Under the pieces are notes generated by a model that had not been told where the DNA came from, ran no database searches, and worked only from the letters and a program-made list of their open reading frames with translations. Positions 44,815 to 56,432 of a stretch of DNA of 64,000 bases are shown piece after piece. Origin of the DNA: Methylomonas paludis (GTDB taxonomy: Bacteria > Pseudomonadota > Gammaproteobacteria > Methylococcales > Methylomonadaceae); NCBI RefSeq assembly GCF_018734325.1, contig NZ_CP073754.1, forward strand, positions 2,046,001 to 2,110,000. Direction: 5' to 3'. The position numbers and the translations under genes were made by a program. Positions within the stretch are counted from its first letter, which is position 1, and every line of letters starts with the position of its first letter.

Positions 44815-47800
44815 TTATGTCACTTGAAAATTATCAAACAGGCCGGGGTTGGCACCAATTGCTGCAATATTGGTGCTAACGGTCTGTTCTACGGCAAAAC
44901 GCCGCAAATAGTCTGGCCCGCCGGCTTTGGGCCCGGTTCCGGACAGCCCCATGCCGCCGAAGGGCTGCACGCCCACTACTGCCCCTATCATATTACGGTT
45001 TATATATACATTGCCCACTTGGGCATGTTGCTGAACGTAACGGCTAACCGTCTGCAAGCGGGTATGCACGCCTAAAGTCAATCCGTAAGCACTGGCGTTG
45101 ATGGTGGCTATCACTTGCGGTAATTGTCCACTGCCGTAGGTAATTACATGCAGCACCGGGCCAAATACTTCGCTGTTCAGCAAGGCTAAATTGTCTATTT
45201 GCAACAGGGTCGGGGCAAAGAAACAGCCTTGCTGCAATTCATCGGCTAAATCTATCTGAAAAATTTGCTTGGCACGACTACACAGTTGCTCTACATGCTT
45301 GTGCAATTTGGCTACGGCCTGCCGGTCTATGAGCGGGCCGATATCCACGCCGATATCTGTCGGCGCACCTACTCGCAATAATTGCATGGCGGCTATCAGC
45401 CTGGCAATTATTGGCTCCGCGCTCTGCTCCGGCAGAAACAGTACCCGCAAGGCCGAACAGCGCTGACCGGCACTATTGAAAGCGGATTGCAGGACATCAG
45501 CGATTAGTTGTTCTTGATGAGCGCTGGTGTCGGCTATCAGCACATTCTGGCCACCGGTTTCGGCAATTAAAACACCGATAGCTGATTCCCGCGCTGCCAA
45601 TTGTTGATTGATTACGTGTGCCGTGGTGGTGGACCCTGTAAAAGCGACGCCAGCTATTCGCACATCATTTAATAAAATCCGGCCCAGACTCGGGCCGTCT
45701 CCGGGCAATAAATGCAAGACTTGTACCGGCACTCCGGCTTCATGTAGCAATTGAACACAAAACATGGCAGTCAAAGCTGTCTGTGCCGCCGGTTTGGCGA
45801 TTACGGTATTGCCGGCTACCAGTGCGGCGACTATCTGGCCGATAAAAATAGCTGCCGGAAAATTCCATGGACTGATGCAGACGAACACACCACGACCAAA
45901 GTAGCCTAATTGATTGGTTTCGCCAACCGGCCCAGGTAATATTTGGGGTTCGCTAAACAGTTGCATGGCATTGACAGCATAGTAGCGACAATAATCGACC
46001 GCTTCCCTGACTTCCGCCAGTGCATCTGGCAATGTCCGGCCACCTTCTCGGATACACAAGGCTATCAGTTCCAGGTGTCTGGCCTCCAGCATGTCTGCCG
46101 CCCGCTGCAAATACCCGGCCCGTGCAGCCACCGCAGTTAATCGCCAGTTGGGATAAGCCTGCCAGGCGGCAGACAGGGCTTGTTCTGCATCAACAGCCTT
46201 ACTGTTGATGACACTGCCGACTATTTGGTTTTGCTGATAGGGGCAATAAACCGGCTGGGCGACTCCTGCGGGTTGCCTGCCACTCAGCAAGGGGGCTGCG
46301 CTCCAGTGCCGGAATGCCAGGTTATCCAGCATTTGTTGCAATTGACTTATTAATTCTGGATCAGTCAGATTCAGACCGTGAGAGTTACGGCGCTGCTTTC
46401 CAAATAATTGCGGTGGAGCGGCAATGGCTCTCTTCTGATTAGCCGGCAGCTCAGCCAGTGGATCGCGGCATAATACTTCAGCGGCCAGTGCCGGATTTTC
46501 CAATTGGTTGATAAATGAATTATTGCTGCCGTTTTCCAGCAAACGCCTGACCAGATAAGGTAATAACTCGCGGTGACCGCCGACCGGTGCATATACTCTG
46601 CAGGGTATTGCTCCGGATAACTGCTGGTATAAAGCTTCGCCCATGCCGTACAGCCTTTGGAATTCAAAACCCGGGTGATCTCGGCCAAATTCACAGATAG
46701 CGGCAACGGTATGGGCGTTGTGGGTGGCAAATTGCGGATAAAACACCTGAGGATCAGCCAGGATTGTTCTGGCGCAAGCCAGATAACTGACATCAGTGGC
46801 GGCTTTGCTGGTAAAAACCGGATAGTCATTCCAGCCATTTTCTTGGGCACGTTTAATCTCGGTGTCCCAATAGGCACCTTTCACCAGCCGTAACGGAATA
46901 CGCCGACCTTGAGCTGCCGCTAAAGCGGCCAACCAGCGAATTACCGCCAGAGCTGATTTGTGATAGGCCTGTACTGCCAAACCCAAGCCCGGCCAGCCCG
47001 CCAATTCCGGCGATGAACTAACTTGGGCGAATATATCCAAACTAAGTTGCAAGCGCCCGGCTTCTTCGGCATCTACCGTCAGGCTGATATTGGCGGCTTT
47101 GGCTTGTAGTGCCAGACTGCTGAGTTTGGCACAGAGTTCCGGGCCGGCAGTACGGTATTGTAATGCCTCATAGCGTGGGTAAAGTGCCGATAATTTGATG
47201 GAGATGCCGGGGTTAGACATTAGATCGGCATCGGTTGCCACTTTAGCCAGGGTCTGGATAGCCTGGGCATAAGCCTGATAGTAATGATCGGCATCTGCGC
47301 TGGTGATGGCGGCTTCGCCCAGCATGTCAAAGGAATATCGGTAGCCGGATGAAGCCGTTAAGCTGCGCTGTACGGCAGTGCCGATATTTTCGGCAATCAC
47401 AAAACCGGTAGCCAATTGCTGCAGTATTTGTTCCATCACGATGCCCAGCAGCGGCTCAGTCAACTGGCTCAGCAGGCGTGGAGTCAGGGCTGAACCGCCC
47501 TGGAGAATCTGTGCTGACATTTTGCCGGCAAGTGTCAGACCCAATGTGGTGAGATTGATCAACAGCCTTGGACTGTGCTGATGATGACTATACCAACCCG
47601 CGTCTGCCAATTGTTCACGCAGAAATTCTTGCCGGGTGCGGCGGTCGGGAATCCGCAGCAAGGCTTCGGCTATATTCAGCACGGCAATGCCTTCGGCACT
47701 GTGCAAACCATATTCATGTAAAAATGCCAGTATCGGGGCAGTGCCGATGTTACTGCCCCGCACTTTTGCTACCAGTTGTTGGGCAGACTGGGTTATTTGC

Positions 47801-47916
47801 CGGGCATCATAATCCAGCAGCAGATTGCGCAACTCCGCCAAGCTATCTGCTTCTGCACTCAGAAAGGTCAGATTTATATCCGCGCGTAATTCAGCTAAAC
47901 ACTGTGCAGTACCCAT
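44815..47916 (-). CDS. putA: Bifunctional proline dehydrogenase / P5C dehydrogenase
   Basis: PutA oxidises proline to glutamate in two steps at the inner membrane. The 1033 residues begin with a helical arm, then the FAD barrel ([70 protein letters not shown]). The aldehyde dehydrogenase half has [30 protein letters not shown] and the catalytic Cys in [10 protein letters not shown]. It ends near [19 protein letters not shown]. No ribbon-helix-helix DNA-binding domain precedes it, so this is a 'minimalist' type without self-repression. An aggtg site six bases before the ATG supports the start. Confidence 0.96.
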   Translation of the reverse strand: MGTAQCLAELRADINLTFLSAEADSLAELRNLLLDYDARQITQSAQQLVAKVRGSNIGTAPILAFLHEYGLHSAEGIAVLNIAEALLRIPDRRTRQEFLREQLADAGWYSHHQHSPRLLINLTTLGLTLAGKMSAQILQGGSALTPRLLSQLTEPLLGIVMEQILQQLATGFVIAENIGTAVQRSLTASSGYRYSFDMLGEAAITSADADHYYQAYAQAIQTLAKVATDADLMSNPGISIKLSALYPRYEALQYRTAGPELCAKLSSLALQAKAANISLTVDAEEAGRLQLSLDIFAQVSSSPELAGWPGLGLAVQAYHKSALAVIRWLAALAAAQGRRIPLRLVKGAYWDTEIKRAQENGWNDYPVFTSKAATDVSYLACARTILADPQVFYPQFATHNAHTVAAICEFGRDHPGFEFQRLYGMGEALYQQLSGAIPCRVYAPVGGHRELLPYLVRRLLENGSNNSFINQLENPALAAEVLCRDPLAELPANQKRAIAAPPQLFGKQRRNSHGLNLTDPELISQLQQMLDNLAFRHWSAAPLLSGRQPAGVAQPVYCPYQQNQIVGSVINSKAVDAEQALSAAWQAYPNWRLTAVAARAGYLQRAADMLEARHLELIALCIREGGRTLPDALAEVREAVDYCRYYAVNAMQLFSEPQILPGPVGETNQLGYFGRGVFVCISPWNFPAAIFIGQIVAALVAGNTVIAKPAAQTALTAMFCVQLLHEAGVPVQVLHLLPGDGPSLGRILLNDVRIAGVAFTGSTTTAHVINQQLAARESAIGVLIAETGGQNVLIADTSAHQEQLIADVLQSAFNSAGQRCSALRVLFLPEQSAEPIIARLIAAMQLLRVGAPTDIGVDIGPLIDRQAVAKLHKHVEQLCSRAKQIFQIDLADELQQGCFFAPTLLQIDNLALLNSEVFGPVLHVITYGSGQLPQVIATINASAYGLTLGVHTRLQTVSRYVQQHAQVGNVYINRNMIGAVVGVQPFGGMGLSGTGPKAGGPDYLRRFAVEQTVSTNIAAIGANPGLFDNFQVT

Positions 47917-48175
47917 AACACACCTATTTTTATGCAGGTGAACGAGGATAATCTTGCCTGAAAATAATTTAATTTTCCATCATAAGGTTTTTTGACTGGT
48001 AAGCTGTTGATCAGGCAATTTTGCCAAAAACTGCAGACGGCACTGTTTACTATTACTGCTTTCCAAGCCGGTTAGCAAGTTGCCTGAGGCTAGTTGATGT
48101 TATATATGCATCTATAATTTTTTGTTTTCTGAAACTATTGTAGAATTCGCGCCTTTCCCTATAGATTAGAAGTCC

Positions 48176-48730
48176 ATGAGCATACAACTTGAAGGCACGA
48201 CCATTCTTTCCGTCCGACGCGGAAACAAGGTGGTGATAGGTGGTGACGGTCAGGTCACGTTAGGCAATACGGTGATGAAAAGCAATGCCCGTAAAGTCAG
48301 ACGGCTGTATCACGACAAGGTTATCGCCGGTTTCGCCGGGGCTACCGCTGATGCTTTTACCTTGTTTGAACATTTTGAAGGTAAGCTGGAAAAGCATCGG
48401 GGTAATTTGACCCGAGCTGCCGTGGAAATGGCTAAAGACTGGCGTACCGATCGGGCTTTACGCAAATTGGAGGCCTTACTGATTATTGCCGATGCCAAAA
48501 CTTCGCTGATTATTTCCGGCACTGGTGATGTTATTGAGCCGGAATATGATTTTATGGCCATCGGCTCTGGTGGCGCTTATGCGCAAAGTGCCGCGCGCGC
48601 CTTACTGGAAAATACTGAATTAACTGCGCGGGATATTGTCGAAAAATCTTTACATATCGCCGCTGATATTTGCATTTATACCAACCATAATCTCCGTATC
48701 GAAGAATTGGATACCGAGTCAGCAGAGTAA
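48176..48730 (+). CDS. hslV: ATP-dependent protease peptidase subunit HslV
   Basis: HslV is the proteasome-like peptidase of the HslVU (ClpQY) protease. The 184 residues start [16 protein letters not shown]; the first seven residues are removed so that Thr8 becomes the N-terminal nucleophile. GGDGQVTLG and [16 protein letters not shown] are typical. It lies three bases before hslU. I looked for a sigma-32 promoter and did not find a convincing one. Confidence 0.97.
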   Translation: MSIQLEGTTILSVRRGNKVVIGGDGQVTLGNTVMKSNARKVRRLYHDKVIAGFAGATADAFTLFEHFEGKLEKHRGNLTRAAVEMAKDWRTDRALRKLEALLIIADAKTSLIISGTGDVIEPEYDFMAIGSGGAYAQSAARALLENTELTARDIVEKSLHIAADICIYTNHNLRIEELDTESAE

Positions 48731-48733
48731 CAC

Positions 48734-50053
48734 ATGAGTCAAATGACCCCACGAGAAATCGTCAGCGAACTGGATAAACATATTATCGGCCAATCAGCCG
48801 CCAAACGCTCAGTAGCCATTGCGCTACGTAACCGCTGGCGACGCAGTCAGGTTGCCGCGGAGTTACGTGATGAAATCACACCCAAAAACATTTTGATGAT
48901 AGGGCCCACCGGGGTAGGTAAAACCGAAATCGCCCGGCGTTTGGCACGCTTGGCCAATGCTCCCTTTATAAAGATAGAAGCCACCAAATTTACCGAAGTG
49001 GGTTATGTCGGGCGCGATGTGGAATCGATTATTCGCGACCTGGTGGAAACCGCAGTCAAAATGACCAGGGTATCGGCCATGGAAAAGGTGCAGCATCTTG
49101 CGGCTGATGCCGGTGAAGAACGTATCCTGGATTTATTGCTGCCCAGAGCAGAAGGCGGGATGTTATCGGAAAGTGAAGCTGCCACTCGACAAAAAATGCG
49201 TAAAAAATTGCGTGAAGGCGATTTGAACGAACGGGAGATTCAACTGGATTTGTCGGCTCCGGCTGTTGGCGTGGAAATCATGGCTCCGCCCGGCATGGAA
49301 GAAATGACCAATCAGTTGCAAAGTATGTTTCAAAACCTGAACAGCAACCGCACCAAATCCCGCAAACTGAAAATCAAGGACGCGCTGAAACTTTTGCAGG
49401 AAGAAGAAGCCGCCAAACTAATTAATGAAGATGAAATCAAACAATCTGCGCTATTTGCTGTAGAACAACACGGCATTGTGTTTCTGGATGAAATTGACAA
49501 AATTTGTAAACGTTCGGAAATGGGCGGCGGTGAAGTGTCACGGGAAGGTGTACAACGCGATTTGTTGCCACTGGTGGAAGGCAGTACCGTCAGTACCAAA
49601 TACGGCATGATCAAAACTGATCACATCCTGTTTATCGCTTCCGGGGCTTTTCATTTAACCAAGCCATCTGATCTCATTCCGGAATTACAAGGCCGTTTCC
49701 CGATTCGGGTGGAACTTAATGCGCTGAGTGCAGAAGATTTTGTGCGTATTCTCACCGAGCCAAATGCGTCCCTGACTGAGCAATATCAGGCTTTGTTGGC
49801 TACTGAAGGCGTCAGTCTGCAATTTACCGCTGACGGTATCAAACGCATCGCCGAACTGGGCTGGCAGGTCAATGAAAAAACTGAAAACATAGGTGCGCGG
49901 CGCCTGCACACTATCCTGGAAAAACTGTTGGAGGACATTTCCTATAGCGCCAGTGATCTGGGTGATAAATCGGTGAGCATAGATGCGGCTTATGTAGATG
50001 CGCATCTGCTGGAATTGGCTTATGATGAAGACTTAAGCCGTTACATTCTATAA
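48734..50053 (+). CDS. hslU: ATP-dependent protease ATPase subunit HslU
   Basis: HslU is the AAA+ unfoldase of HslVU. The 439 residues carry Walker A GPTGVGKT (57-64), [16 protein letters not shown], Walker [12 protein letters not shown], the I-domain between them, and the C-terminal DEDLSRYIL, which inserts into HslV to activate it. Length is normal. Confidence 0.98.
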   Translation: MSQMTPREIVSELDKHIIGQSAAKRSVAIALRNRWRRSQVAAELRDEITPKNILMIGPTGVGKTEIARRLARLANAPFIKIEATKFTEVGYVGRDVESIIRDLVETAVKMTRVSAMEKVQHLAADAGEERILDLLLPRAEGGMLSESEAATRQKMRKKLREGDLNEREIQLDLSAPAVGVEIMAPPGMEEMTNQLQSMFQNLNSNRTKSRKLKIKDALKLLQEEEAAKLINEDEIKQSALFAVEQHGIVFLDEIDKICKRSEMGGGEVSREGVQRDLLPLVEGSTVSTKYGMIKTDHILFIASGAFHLTKPSDLIPELQGRFPIRVELNALSAEDFVRILTEPNASLTEQYQALLATEGVSLQFTADGIKRIAELGWQVNEKTENIGARRLHTILEKLLEDISYSASDLGDKSVSIDAAYVDAHLLELAYDEDLSRYIL

Positions 50054-50055
50054 TT

Positions 50056-50454
50056 ATGCGCCTGAACTTTACCCCTTATTTTTGTACCCCAACCGAAATA
50101 AAGTTGCACAAAATTTCGGCCATACTGGAAATACATTTTGACGATGGCAGTATTTTTGAATTGCCTAGTGAATATTTGCGGGTTTATACCCAGTCCGCTG
50201 AAGCCGTGGGCCATGGCCCCGGCCAGGAAATTCTGCAAACCGGTAAGGAAGATGTCACTATCACCGACATCCGGCCAGTCGGCAATTATGCCATTGCTCT
50301 GACTTTTAGCGATGGCCACAATTCCGGCATTTATTCCTGGGATTTGCTGTATAAGCTGGGCACGGATTTTCCATTGTTATGGTCGGCCTATCTTGAAGAA
50401 TTAACGGCTGCCGGCATTAACCGAAAATCACCTTTACAAAATTTTAAGCATTGA
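50056..50454 (+). CDS. DUF971 (gamma-butyrobetaine hydroxylase-like N-terminal) protein
   Basis: The 132 residues contain [20 protein letters not shown], the DI-P-VGNYAI stretch and [15 protein letters not shown], as in the small stand-alone DUF971 proteins found near hslVU and ubiE in Gammaproteobacteria. The fold is known; the function is not settled, although iron-sulfur or metal roles have been proposed. It lies two bases after hslU and touches ubiE. Confidence 0.9.
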   Translation: MRLNFTPYFCTPTEIKLHKISAILEIHFDDGSIFELPSEYLRVYTQSAEAVGHGPGQEILQTGKEDVTITDIRPVGNYAIALTFSDGHNSGIYSWDLLYKLGTDFPLLWSAYLEELTAAGINRKSPLQNFKH

Positions 50455-50456
50455 AT

Positions 50457-51206
50457 ATGACTAACGACAATACCACCCATTTTGGTTTTAAACAGGTTCC
50501 CAAGCAGGAAAAAGTGGCACTGGTGCGCGGAGTTTTCAACTCGGTTGCCAGCCAATATGATGTGATGAACGACCTGATGTCGCTGGGCATACACCGCATC
50601 TGGAAACGCATCGCCGTGCAGTTGGCCAATATCCGCGAAGGCTATCATGTGCTGGATCTGGCCGGCGGCACCGGTGACCTGACCATTCTGTTTGAAAAAC
50701 GGGTGGGCAAACACGGTGAAGTGGTGTTGGCGGATATTAATTCGGAAATGCTGCGTACCGGCAGGGACCGCTTAATCAACAAAGGCCTGAGCGGCAATAT
50801 CCGCTACGCGCAAGTTAACGCCGAATGTTTGCCGTTTGCCGACAATACATTTGACTGCGTGTGCATAGGTTTTGGTTTACGCAATGTTACCGACAAAGAT
50901 GCTGCTTTGCGTTCTATTTACCGGGTATTAAAGCCGGGCGGCTGTGCGATAGTGCTGGAGTTTTCCCATCCTATCGATCCGATTACTGAGAAAGTGTATG
51001 ATTTTTATTCATTTAATCTGCTGCCGAAAATCGGTGCGGTAGTGGCCAAGGATGAAGATAGCTATCGATATCTGGCCGAATCCATTCGTATGCATCCCAA
51101 ACAGGAAGAACTAAAAACCATGATGGAAGCCGCCGGTCTGGAGCGTTGTGAGTATTTCAATCTTACGCAAGGCATCGTGGCGATACACCGGGGCTATAAA
51201 TTCTGA
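50457..51206 (+). CDS. ubiE: Ubiquinone/menaquinone C-methyltransferase UbiE
   Basis: UbiE adds the C-methyl group in ubiquinone synthesis using SAM. The 249 residues have [20 protein letters not shown], the SAM loop [23 protein letters not shown] and [16 protein letters not shown] at the end. I start at ATG 50457; a TTG at 50451 overlaps the DUF971 stop and may be used. It is first of the ubiE-ubiJ-ubiB set. Confidence 0.97.
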   Translation: MTNDNTTHFGFKQVPKQEKVALVRGVFNSVASQYDVMNDLMSLGIHRIWKRIAVQLANIREGYHVLDLAGGTGDLTILFEKRVGKHGEVVLADINSEMLRTGRDRLINKGLSGNIRYAQVNAECLPFADNTFDCVCIGFGLRNVTDKDAALRSIYRVLKPGGCAIVLEFSHPIDPITEKVYDFYSFNLLPKIGAVVAKDEDSYRYLAESIRMHPKQEELKTMMEAAGLERCEYFNLTQGIVAIHRGYKF

Positions 51207-51268
51207 AGGCTTAACCGGCCTACCCCTGTTGTCGCAGTACTGACCTGGCCATATCTCACCTATCTGAA

Positions 51269-51931
51269 ATGACTACGCACAACCCAATCAAACCCTTGTT
51301 AATTGGTGTTATTGAAACAGCACTAAACAGTTATTTGCGGCTGGATGACAATATCGAGCAATTGTTAACGCCAATGGCCGGTAAAGTGATCGCGGTACAT
51401 ATCAGCGGCTGGGATACTACACTTTATGTCTGCCCGAATCAGGATAATATTCAGATTCTGGAACAATTCAATGGCGAAGCAGATGCCAGTTTAACCGGGT
51501 CTTTAACGGCTTTAGGCTTGATGGGAATGAGCGCCACACCGATGCGCGCCTTCTTTAAAGGTGAAGTGCGCCTGGATGGCGATATGCAATTAGCCAGAAA
51601 ACTGCAAAGATTGTTTGAAAAACTGGATATTAACCTGGAAGCTAAATTGGCTCGCTATACCGGTAGCCACTTTGCCCGGCAAGTGGCTGGTTTTGTCGGC
51701 GGCAGTCGGCATTGGGCCTCTGCCAGCCTGACTACTCTGCGACTGAATCTGGAAGAATTTTTACAGGAAGAAACCCGGCAACTGCCAGCCAAACCGGAAG
51801 CCGAACTCCTGTTCCAAGATATTGATGCCTGTCAGAGCGATTATGACCGGCTTAACGCCCGCATCCAGCGCATAAGCGCCACTCTGGAACAAACCCACGC
51901 GCATCAACCTCAAACTGGATCCTCGCTGTGA
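51269..51931 (+). CDS. ubiJ: Ubiquinone biosynthesis accessory protein UbiJ (SCP2 fold)
   Basis: UbiJ binds lipid intermediates in the soluble Ubi complex through its SCP2 domain. The 220 residues show the family pattern: LLTPMAGKVIAVHISGWDTT, DASLTGSLTALGLM and a predicted helical end (AELLFQDIDACQSDYDRLNA). Position between ubiE and ubiB confirms the call. Confidence 0.92.
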   Translation: MTTHNPIKPLLIGVIETALNSYLRLDDNIEQLLTPMAGKVIAVHISGWDTTLYVCPNQDNIQILEQFNGEADASLTGSLTALGLMGMSATPMRAFFKGEVRLDGDMQLARKLQRLFEKLDINLEAKLARYTGSHFARQVAGFVGGSRHWASASLTTLRLNLEEFLQEETRQLPAKPEAELLFQDIDACQSDYDRLNARIQRISATLEQTHAHQPQTGSSL

Positions 51932-53496
51932 TACGCCCTAAAACTTTCTTGCGTCTTATTCATATCAATTGGGTCATGATCTTTCATGGCCTGGATGAAA
52001 TTGTGCTGAAAACGCCTTTATTCAGACCCATCCGTTATCTGGCCCTGCTATCGCCCAGTTACTGGCTGCGTAATAACCGTGATCCGCGCGGCGTGCGCAT
52101 CCGCCGCACCCTGGAAGATTTGGGCCCGATTTACGTTAAATTTGGTCAAACGCTGTCTACCCGTAAAGACTTGTTGCCGGATGACATCGCCGAAGAACTG
52201 GTGAAATTACAGGACAAAGTGCCGCCGTTTTCCGCTGAACTGGCCCGCAAAATAATAGAGCAGCAATTAGGCATGTCCATCAGCGAAGCTTTTGCCGAAT
52301 TCGGCAGCGAGCCGCTGGCTTCAGCTTCTATTGCTCAGGTTCACACTGCCACCTTGCATAGCGGCGAAGAAGTCATTGTCAAGGTGCTGCGGCCCGACAT
52401 AGAGTCCAAAATACATTCAGATGTGGCCCTGCTGCATGAACTGGCCAAACTGGGTGAAAAATTCTGGAGCGATGCCCGCCGCCTGCGGGCAATTGATATC
52501 GTCACCGAATTTGAAAAAACCATTCTGGATGAGCTGGATCTGGTCAGGGAAGCCGCCAATGCCAGCGCCATCCGCAGCAATTTCAAAAATTCCGATATGC
52601 TCTATATCCCGGAAATTCACTGGCCGCTGACCCGGCGTAAAGTGCTGGTGATGGAACGGGTGCGCGGTATCCCGGTGGGTGATATTCAGGCTTTGCGGGA
52701 AGGTAATGCCGATTTTAAGCTACTGGCTGAACGCGGCGTGGAAATCTTTTTTACCCAGGTATTCCGCGATAACTTTTTCCATGCCGACATGCATCCCGGC
52801 AATATTTTTGTCGAACTACCGGCCAAATATCTGGCTGTGGATTTTGGCATCGTCGGTAGCCTGTCTGACACCGATCAGCGCTATCTGGCGGAAAATTTCC
52901 TGGCGTTTTTTAACCACGATTACCGGCGCGTGGCAAAAATGCATATCGAATCCGGCTGGGTAGCCGAAAACACTCGCGTGGAAGAGTTTGAAGCCGCAAT
53001 CCGCAGTGTTTGCGAACCCATTTTTGAGAAGCCATTAAAAGATATTTCCTTTGGTTTACTGCTGCTAAGACTGTTTCAGACCGCTCGCCGCTTTGATATG
53101 GTAGTACAACCACAACTGGTGCTGCTGCAAAAAACCCTACTGAATATCGAAGGCCTGGGCCGCCAGCTTTACCCTGATCTGGACTTGTGGCAAACCGCCA
53201 AACCCTTTCTGGAAAACTGGTTCAAACAACGCATAGGCCCAACCGCCAAAATTAAAGAGTTTCTCGGCAAAATTCCGGAAATCACCGAACAACTGCCGGA
53301 ATTCCCCAATTTGATCCTACACGCCCTGCAAAGCACGGCTCAGGTTCAACAGCAATTACAGCTGCAAAACAAGGAAATCATTCTGCTGCGAAAACAGCTG
53401 AAGAAAAACAACTTCAATCATTTTTGGGCGGTGGTGTCTGGGTCATTGATTATTAGTGCGGCTTTGTTATTGCAGAATTGGTTGCATTTGCATTGA
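51928..53496 (+). CDS. ubiB: Ubiquinone biosynthesis kinase-like protein UbiB
   Basis: UbiB is an atypical membrane-bound ATPase of the protein-kinase-like group, needed for ubiquinone synthesis. The 522 residues start at GTG (GTGA overlap with ubiJ). They carry YVKFGQTLSTRKDLLP (KxGQ), the Ala-rich loop LASASIAQVHTA, the invariant Lys in EEVIVKVLRP, DMHPGNIFV and VDFGIVGSL. A membrane helix ends the chain (FWAVVSGSLIISAALLL). Confidence 0.97.
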   Translation: MIRPKTFLRLIHINWVMIFHGLDEIVLKTPLFRPIRYLALLSPSYWLRNNRDPRGVRIRRTLEDLGPIYVKFGQTLSTRKDLLPDDIAEELVKLQDKVPPFSAELARKIIEQQLGMSISEAFAEFGSEPLASASIAQVHTATLHSGEEVIVKVLRPDIESKIHSDVALLHELAKLGEKFWSDARRLRAIDIVTEFEKTILDELDLVREAANASAIRSNFKNSDMLYIPEIHWPLTRRKVLVMERVRGIPVGDIQALREGNADFKLLAERGVEIFFTQVFRDNFFHADMHPGNIFVELPAKYLAVDFGIVGSLSDTDQRYLAENFLAFFNHDYRRVAKMHIESGWVAENTRVEEFEAAIRSVCEPIFEKPLKDISFGLLLLRLFQTARRFDMVVQPQLVLLQKTLLNIEGLGRQLYPDLDLWQTAKPFLENWFKQRIGPTAKIKEFLGKIPEITEQLPEFPNLILHALQSTAQVQQQLQLQNKEIILLRKQLKKNNFNHFWAVVSGSLIISAALLLQNWLHLH

Positions 53497-53758
53497 GTAA
53501 TGCATACAAACTATTACTATAGACTTGCGATTAGTTTTTTAGCCTATAAATAAATGCTGCCTGAGCATAAATTGCAGACTCAATCTGATAATTAAGAAAA
53601 TCAGATTCAGTTTGATTTGGCAATTACGGACAACTTCGGCCACTTTGCGACATTCAAGATTTGAAATGTATGGCCGGTACATCACCGCTAGCCGCCATTC
53701 AACGTTTGCGTTACAGGCGCAATATAAGGAACATCCTGTTTGACGCATTTGTTACATT

Positions 53759-54007
53759 TTATCCTGATAGATATTCCAATAATTCTGCAGTAGCCGCATT
53801 CTTTATTATTCTTGCTCGTACTGGACCTACGTTATAGATAGATTCAATTAAATTCTCTTCTGATTTTGAGTGAAGATCTTCAATGGTATAAATACCAGCA
53901 TTTTTTAGTTTCCCTTTTTGCCACTCAGTAAGAAGGGAAAGCACATCAATAGGCTTTTCAAGCATTGACTTCAGCGATGCTTTATATTGTTCTTTATCGT
54001 CTTTAAT
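53759..54007 (-). pseudogene. 3' fragment of a gene cut by IS66 (helix-hairpin-helix domain)
   Basis: The frame runs from the IS66 edge (IKDDKEQYKASLKSM) through LTEWQKGKLKNAGIYTIEDL and YNVGPVRARIIKNAATAELL to the stop. This is a helix-hairpin-helix of the RNA polymerase alpha-tail type. No start precedes the IS edge except an internal ATG. I infer that it is the C-terminal end of the ATPase whose 5' part is at 57226-57831, because both are on the minus strand and flank the insertions. That join cannot be proven here. Confidence 0.55.
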
Positions 54008-54036
54008 GTAAGCGCTTAATAAAGCGCGTACTCCCC

Positions 54037-55692
54037 CTATCTAGCAAAATCAGTATTTTTTAAATTCCAAGGCAACAGGGCTTCAATTTTTTCAACGGTA
54101 TCGGCATAAGGCAATGCCTTGAGTACATGGGTTAAATAGGCGCAGGGTTCCAAGCCATTGGCTTTTGCTGTTTCAATTAGGCTGTAATGAATCGCGCTGG
54201 CCTGTGCGCCTTTTGGAGTATCAGAGAAGAGCCATGCTTTGCGACCCATTACAAAGGGGCGAATGGCGTTTTCAGCAAGAATATTGCTAATGTTCAGCTC
54301 CCCATTCGAGCAATACACCATCAGCTTATCCCATTGGTTGCTCATGTAAGTCATGGCCTTGCCCGTTAAACTATCCTTAGGCACTTTGTGTTGATTGTCG
54401 TCCAAGTACGCTCTCAGTTTCTTCAAAACCGGCAGGCTTCTTTTGCAGCGTTGCTGGAATCTTTCAGCGGCACTCAGAGTTTTGATTTGCCGCTCAATCA
54501 TATAGAGTGTATTGATTAAACTCAGCATGTGATCGGCTTTGCTGGCTTTATGCTGCTTGCCTTTCTTGGGTTTGGGCTGCGCATCTTGAGCTTCTTTAAA
54601 TTTACGGCGCGCATGATCCCAACAACCGAGCTGGATGATATGATTGATAATACAGGCGGCATTGTAAGCGGCATAACCATCGGTTTGCAGATAACCCGAA
54701 AAGCCCTCCAGCAAGCGCAACGGCACCTCCTGGCTGCGGGTCGGATCATATTCAAATAACACACTGGGTTGACCAGGCGTGCCGCCCAGCGTCACCCACA
54801 TGAATTTATCCGAGGTGGCCGGTCGCCCCGGTTCTTTAAGAACCTGCACTCGGGTTTCATCGGCCATGATGATGTTACCAGCCAGTTGATGATCCCGAAT
54901 AAGGTTAATCAAAGGTTGCAGCGTTCTAGCCAGTGCGATGACCCAGTTGGCCAGTGTGGCTCTTGAGAGTTCGCCGCCATAACGGGCTAAGATGTTTTCC
55001 AGCCGATACAGCGGCAAGCCATCGCAGTATTTGTAGATGATTACATTACACATTAAATCAATGCTGCCCATCGCGCCTGGAACAGGATGTTTGGGCAGAG
55101 CAGCGGCAATAATACGGCGTTGTGTTTCAGCTTGAGCAGGCTCCAGAAACACCGCTTTTTCCTGCATGTATTCTAAAACCCGCACTTGGGCAGGGATGAT
55201 GTCTAATTCTTCTTTAACTTTAGTAAAGAAGGTTGTAATTGCACCGGCTTTTTCTTCATCGCTCAGTGTGATAAAGATTTGCTTTCTCGGTAAGTGGCTG
55301 GCAAATGGTTTGCGACCAGGTTTTGGCTTAGGTGGATTGGGCTCAGAAGCTTCTGATTCAACGCTCGAATCAACAGCCTCTACTGTGTCAACGGCTGCAT
55401 CCGTTGCGGCTTCAAGCTCAACCGTGGCCTCGACTTCGGCTTCATCAAATAATGAAGTTTGCCCGGACTGCTCACTTGAGGGCGCAAAGCGTTTGATTTT
55501 GGATAAACGCAACGCTTCTTCTAACAACTGTATACGTTGATTGAGCGTAGCAATCACTTCTGATTTAAGCTCAACGGCCTGTGTTAATTCATCCACTCGT
55601 TGCGCTTTTTCAAGCAACTCGGCGAGCATCTCGGGCAACAAAATAGCCGAGTGTTCATCGTGTTCTATGCTAGAAAAGTGGGATAAAATCAT
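54037..55692 (-). CDS. tnpC: IS66 transposase (TnpC)
   Basis: DDE transposase of 551 residues. It has an N-terminal leucine-rich helix, a Pro-rich linker, GAMGSIDLMCNVIIYKYCDG, then the catalytic acids in NIIMADETRVQVL and YLQTDGYAAYNA, and the Glu in ISNILAENAIRPFVMGRKAW. No frameshift is visible, so it may be active. Confidence 0.95.
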   Translation of the reverse strand: MILSHFSSIEHDEHSAILLPEMLAELLEKAQRVDELTQAVELKSEVIATLNQRIQLLEEALRLSKIKRFAPSSEQSGQTSLFDEAEVEATVELEAATDAAVDTVEAVDSSVESEASEPNPPKPKPGRKPFASHLPRKQIFITLSDEEKAGAITTFFTKVKEELDIIPAQVRVLEYMQEKAVFLEPAQAETQRRIIAAALPKHPVPGAMGSIDLMCNVIIYKYCDGLPLYRLENILARYGGELSRATLANWVIALARTLQPLINLIRDHQLAGNIIMADETRVQVLKEPGRPATSDKFMWVTLGGTPGQPSVLFEYDPTRSQEVPLRLLEGFSGYLQTDGYAAYNAACIINHIIQLGCWDHARRKFKEAQDAQPKPKKGKQHKASKADHMLSLINTLYMIERQIKTLSAAERFQQRCKRSLPVLKKLRAYLDDNQHKVPKDSLTGKAMTYMSNQWDKLMVYCSNGELNISNILAENAIRPFVMGRKAWLFSDTPKGAQASAIHYSLIETAKANGLEPCAYLTHVLKALPYADTVEKIEALLPWNLKNTDFAR

Positions 55693-55737
55693 AGGCTTAT
55701 TATACCTGAATTCAAGCCAAAAAGCAGGCGTTTTTCC

Positions 55738-56103
55738 TTAAAAAACAGACTCATAATGCCGATTTTTATGGCCTTTCATCACGCTAATATCGTAGCCATC
55801 CAGCAGCCAATTCAATTGCTGTCCCGTTAACGTCAACAATGCCTCTTCACCCTTCGGCCACTTGAACTTATCCTCGACCAAGGTCTTGTAATAAAGCACA
55901 AAGCCCGTATTTTCCCAGAACAAGCATTTGATTTTAGTACGCTGCTTATTGGTGAACGCATACAGTCCGCCATCAAACGGATTATGGCCGAGTTCGCACT
56001 CAACAATTGCCGCCAACCCGCGATGGGATTTACGAAAATCAATGGCCTGTCGGTAAAGATAAACCTCTGTCAGCTCTAAAGAGGGGCGCATAATGCAAGT
56101 CAC
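55738..56103 (-). CDS. tnpB: IS66 Orf2 protein (TnpB)
   Basis: IS66-type accessory protein of 121 residues with VYLYRQAIDFRKSHRGLAAI, PFDGGLYAFTNKQRTKIKCL and WENTGFVLYYKTLVEDKFKW. The frame opens with GTG at 56103 overlapping the tnpA stop (GTGA); an ATG at 56091 is the other option. Required with TnpA for transposition in related elements. Confidence 0.93.
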   Translation of the reverse strand: MTCIMRPSLELTEVYLYRQAIDFRKSHRGLAAIVECELGHNPFDGGLYAFTNKQRTKIKCLFWENTGFVLYYKTLVEDKFKWPKGEEALLTLTGQQLNWLLDGYDISVMKGHKNRHYESVF

Positions 56104-56432
56104 CGTAACACCTCTATCAATTGCTGAATCAAAGCCATATTATTCTGAGAAATCCCAATCAATTGTGTACCATCCCGGAAGCACAATGACAAACTTGGCG
56201 ATGAGGGCATGGCGATAGGTGCAGCCACTTGGACACGGGTAAATCCAGTCGCTTTACGTTCAGTGTCAACCGGTTCGCAATCGATCAAAAATTTGCGCTT
56301 CCAATAACTCAACTGGTGGGTATGCAGCGCTTGCTGGCGGCAGTAGTTTACTTGGGACAAGCCAGACGCTTGCCATTGCGCGACGTGCCTTTGCCAAAAA
56401 TCGTGACCGGTCTTGTTTTCTATTGATGCCAT
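56100..56432 (-). CDS. tnpA: IS66 Orf1 protein (TnpA)
   Basis: The 110-residue protein begins with a helix-turn-helix-like region (WQRHVAQWQASGLSQVNYCR, HTHQLSYWKRKFL) as in IS66 TnpA. It is first in the element's operon and overlaps tnpB. Confidence 0.9.
   Translation of the reverse strand: MASIENKTGHDFWQRHVAQWQASGLSQVNYCRQQALHTHQLSYWKRKFLIDCEPVDTERKATGFTRVQVAAPIAMPSSPSLSLCFRDGTQLIGISQNNMALIQQLIEVLR

Noticed and set aside
47917-48175. Sigma-32 heat-shock promoter before hslV
   Set aside because: Heat-shock control is expected, but I found no good cttgaaa / cccat pair at the right spacing.
53539-53748. 69-codon minus-strand frame after ubiB
   Set aside because: Cys/Leu-rich mixture without start signal or family match; probably noncoding.
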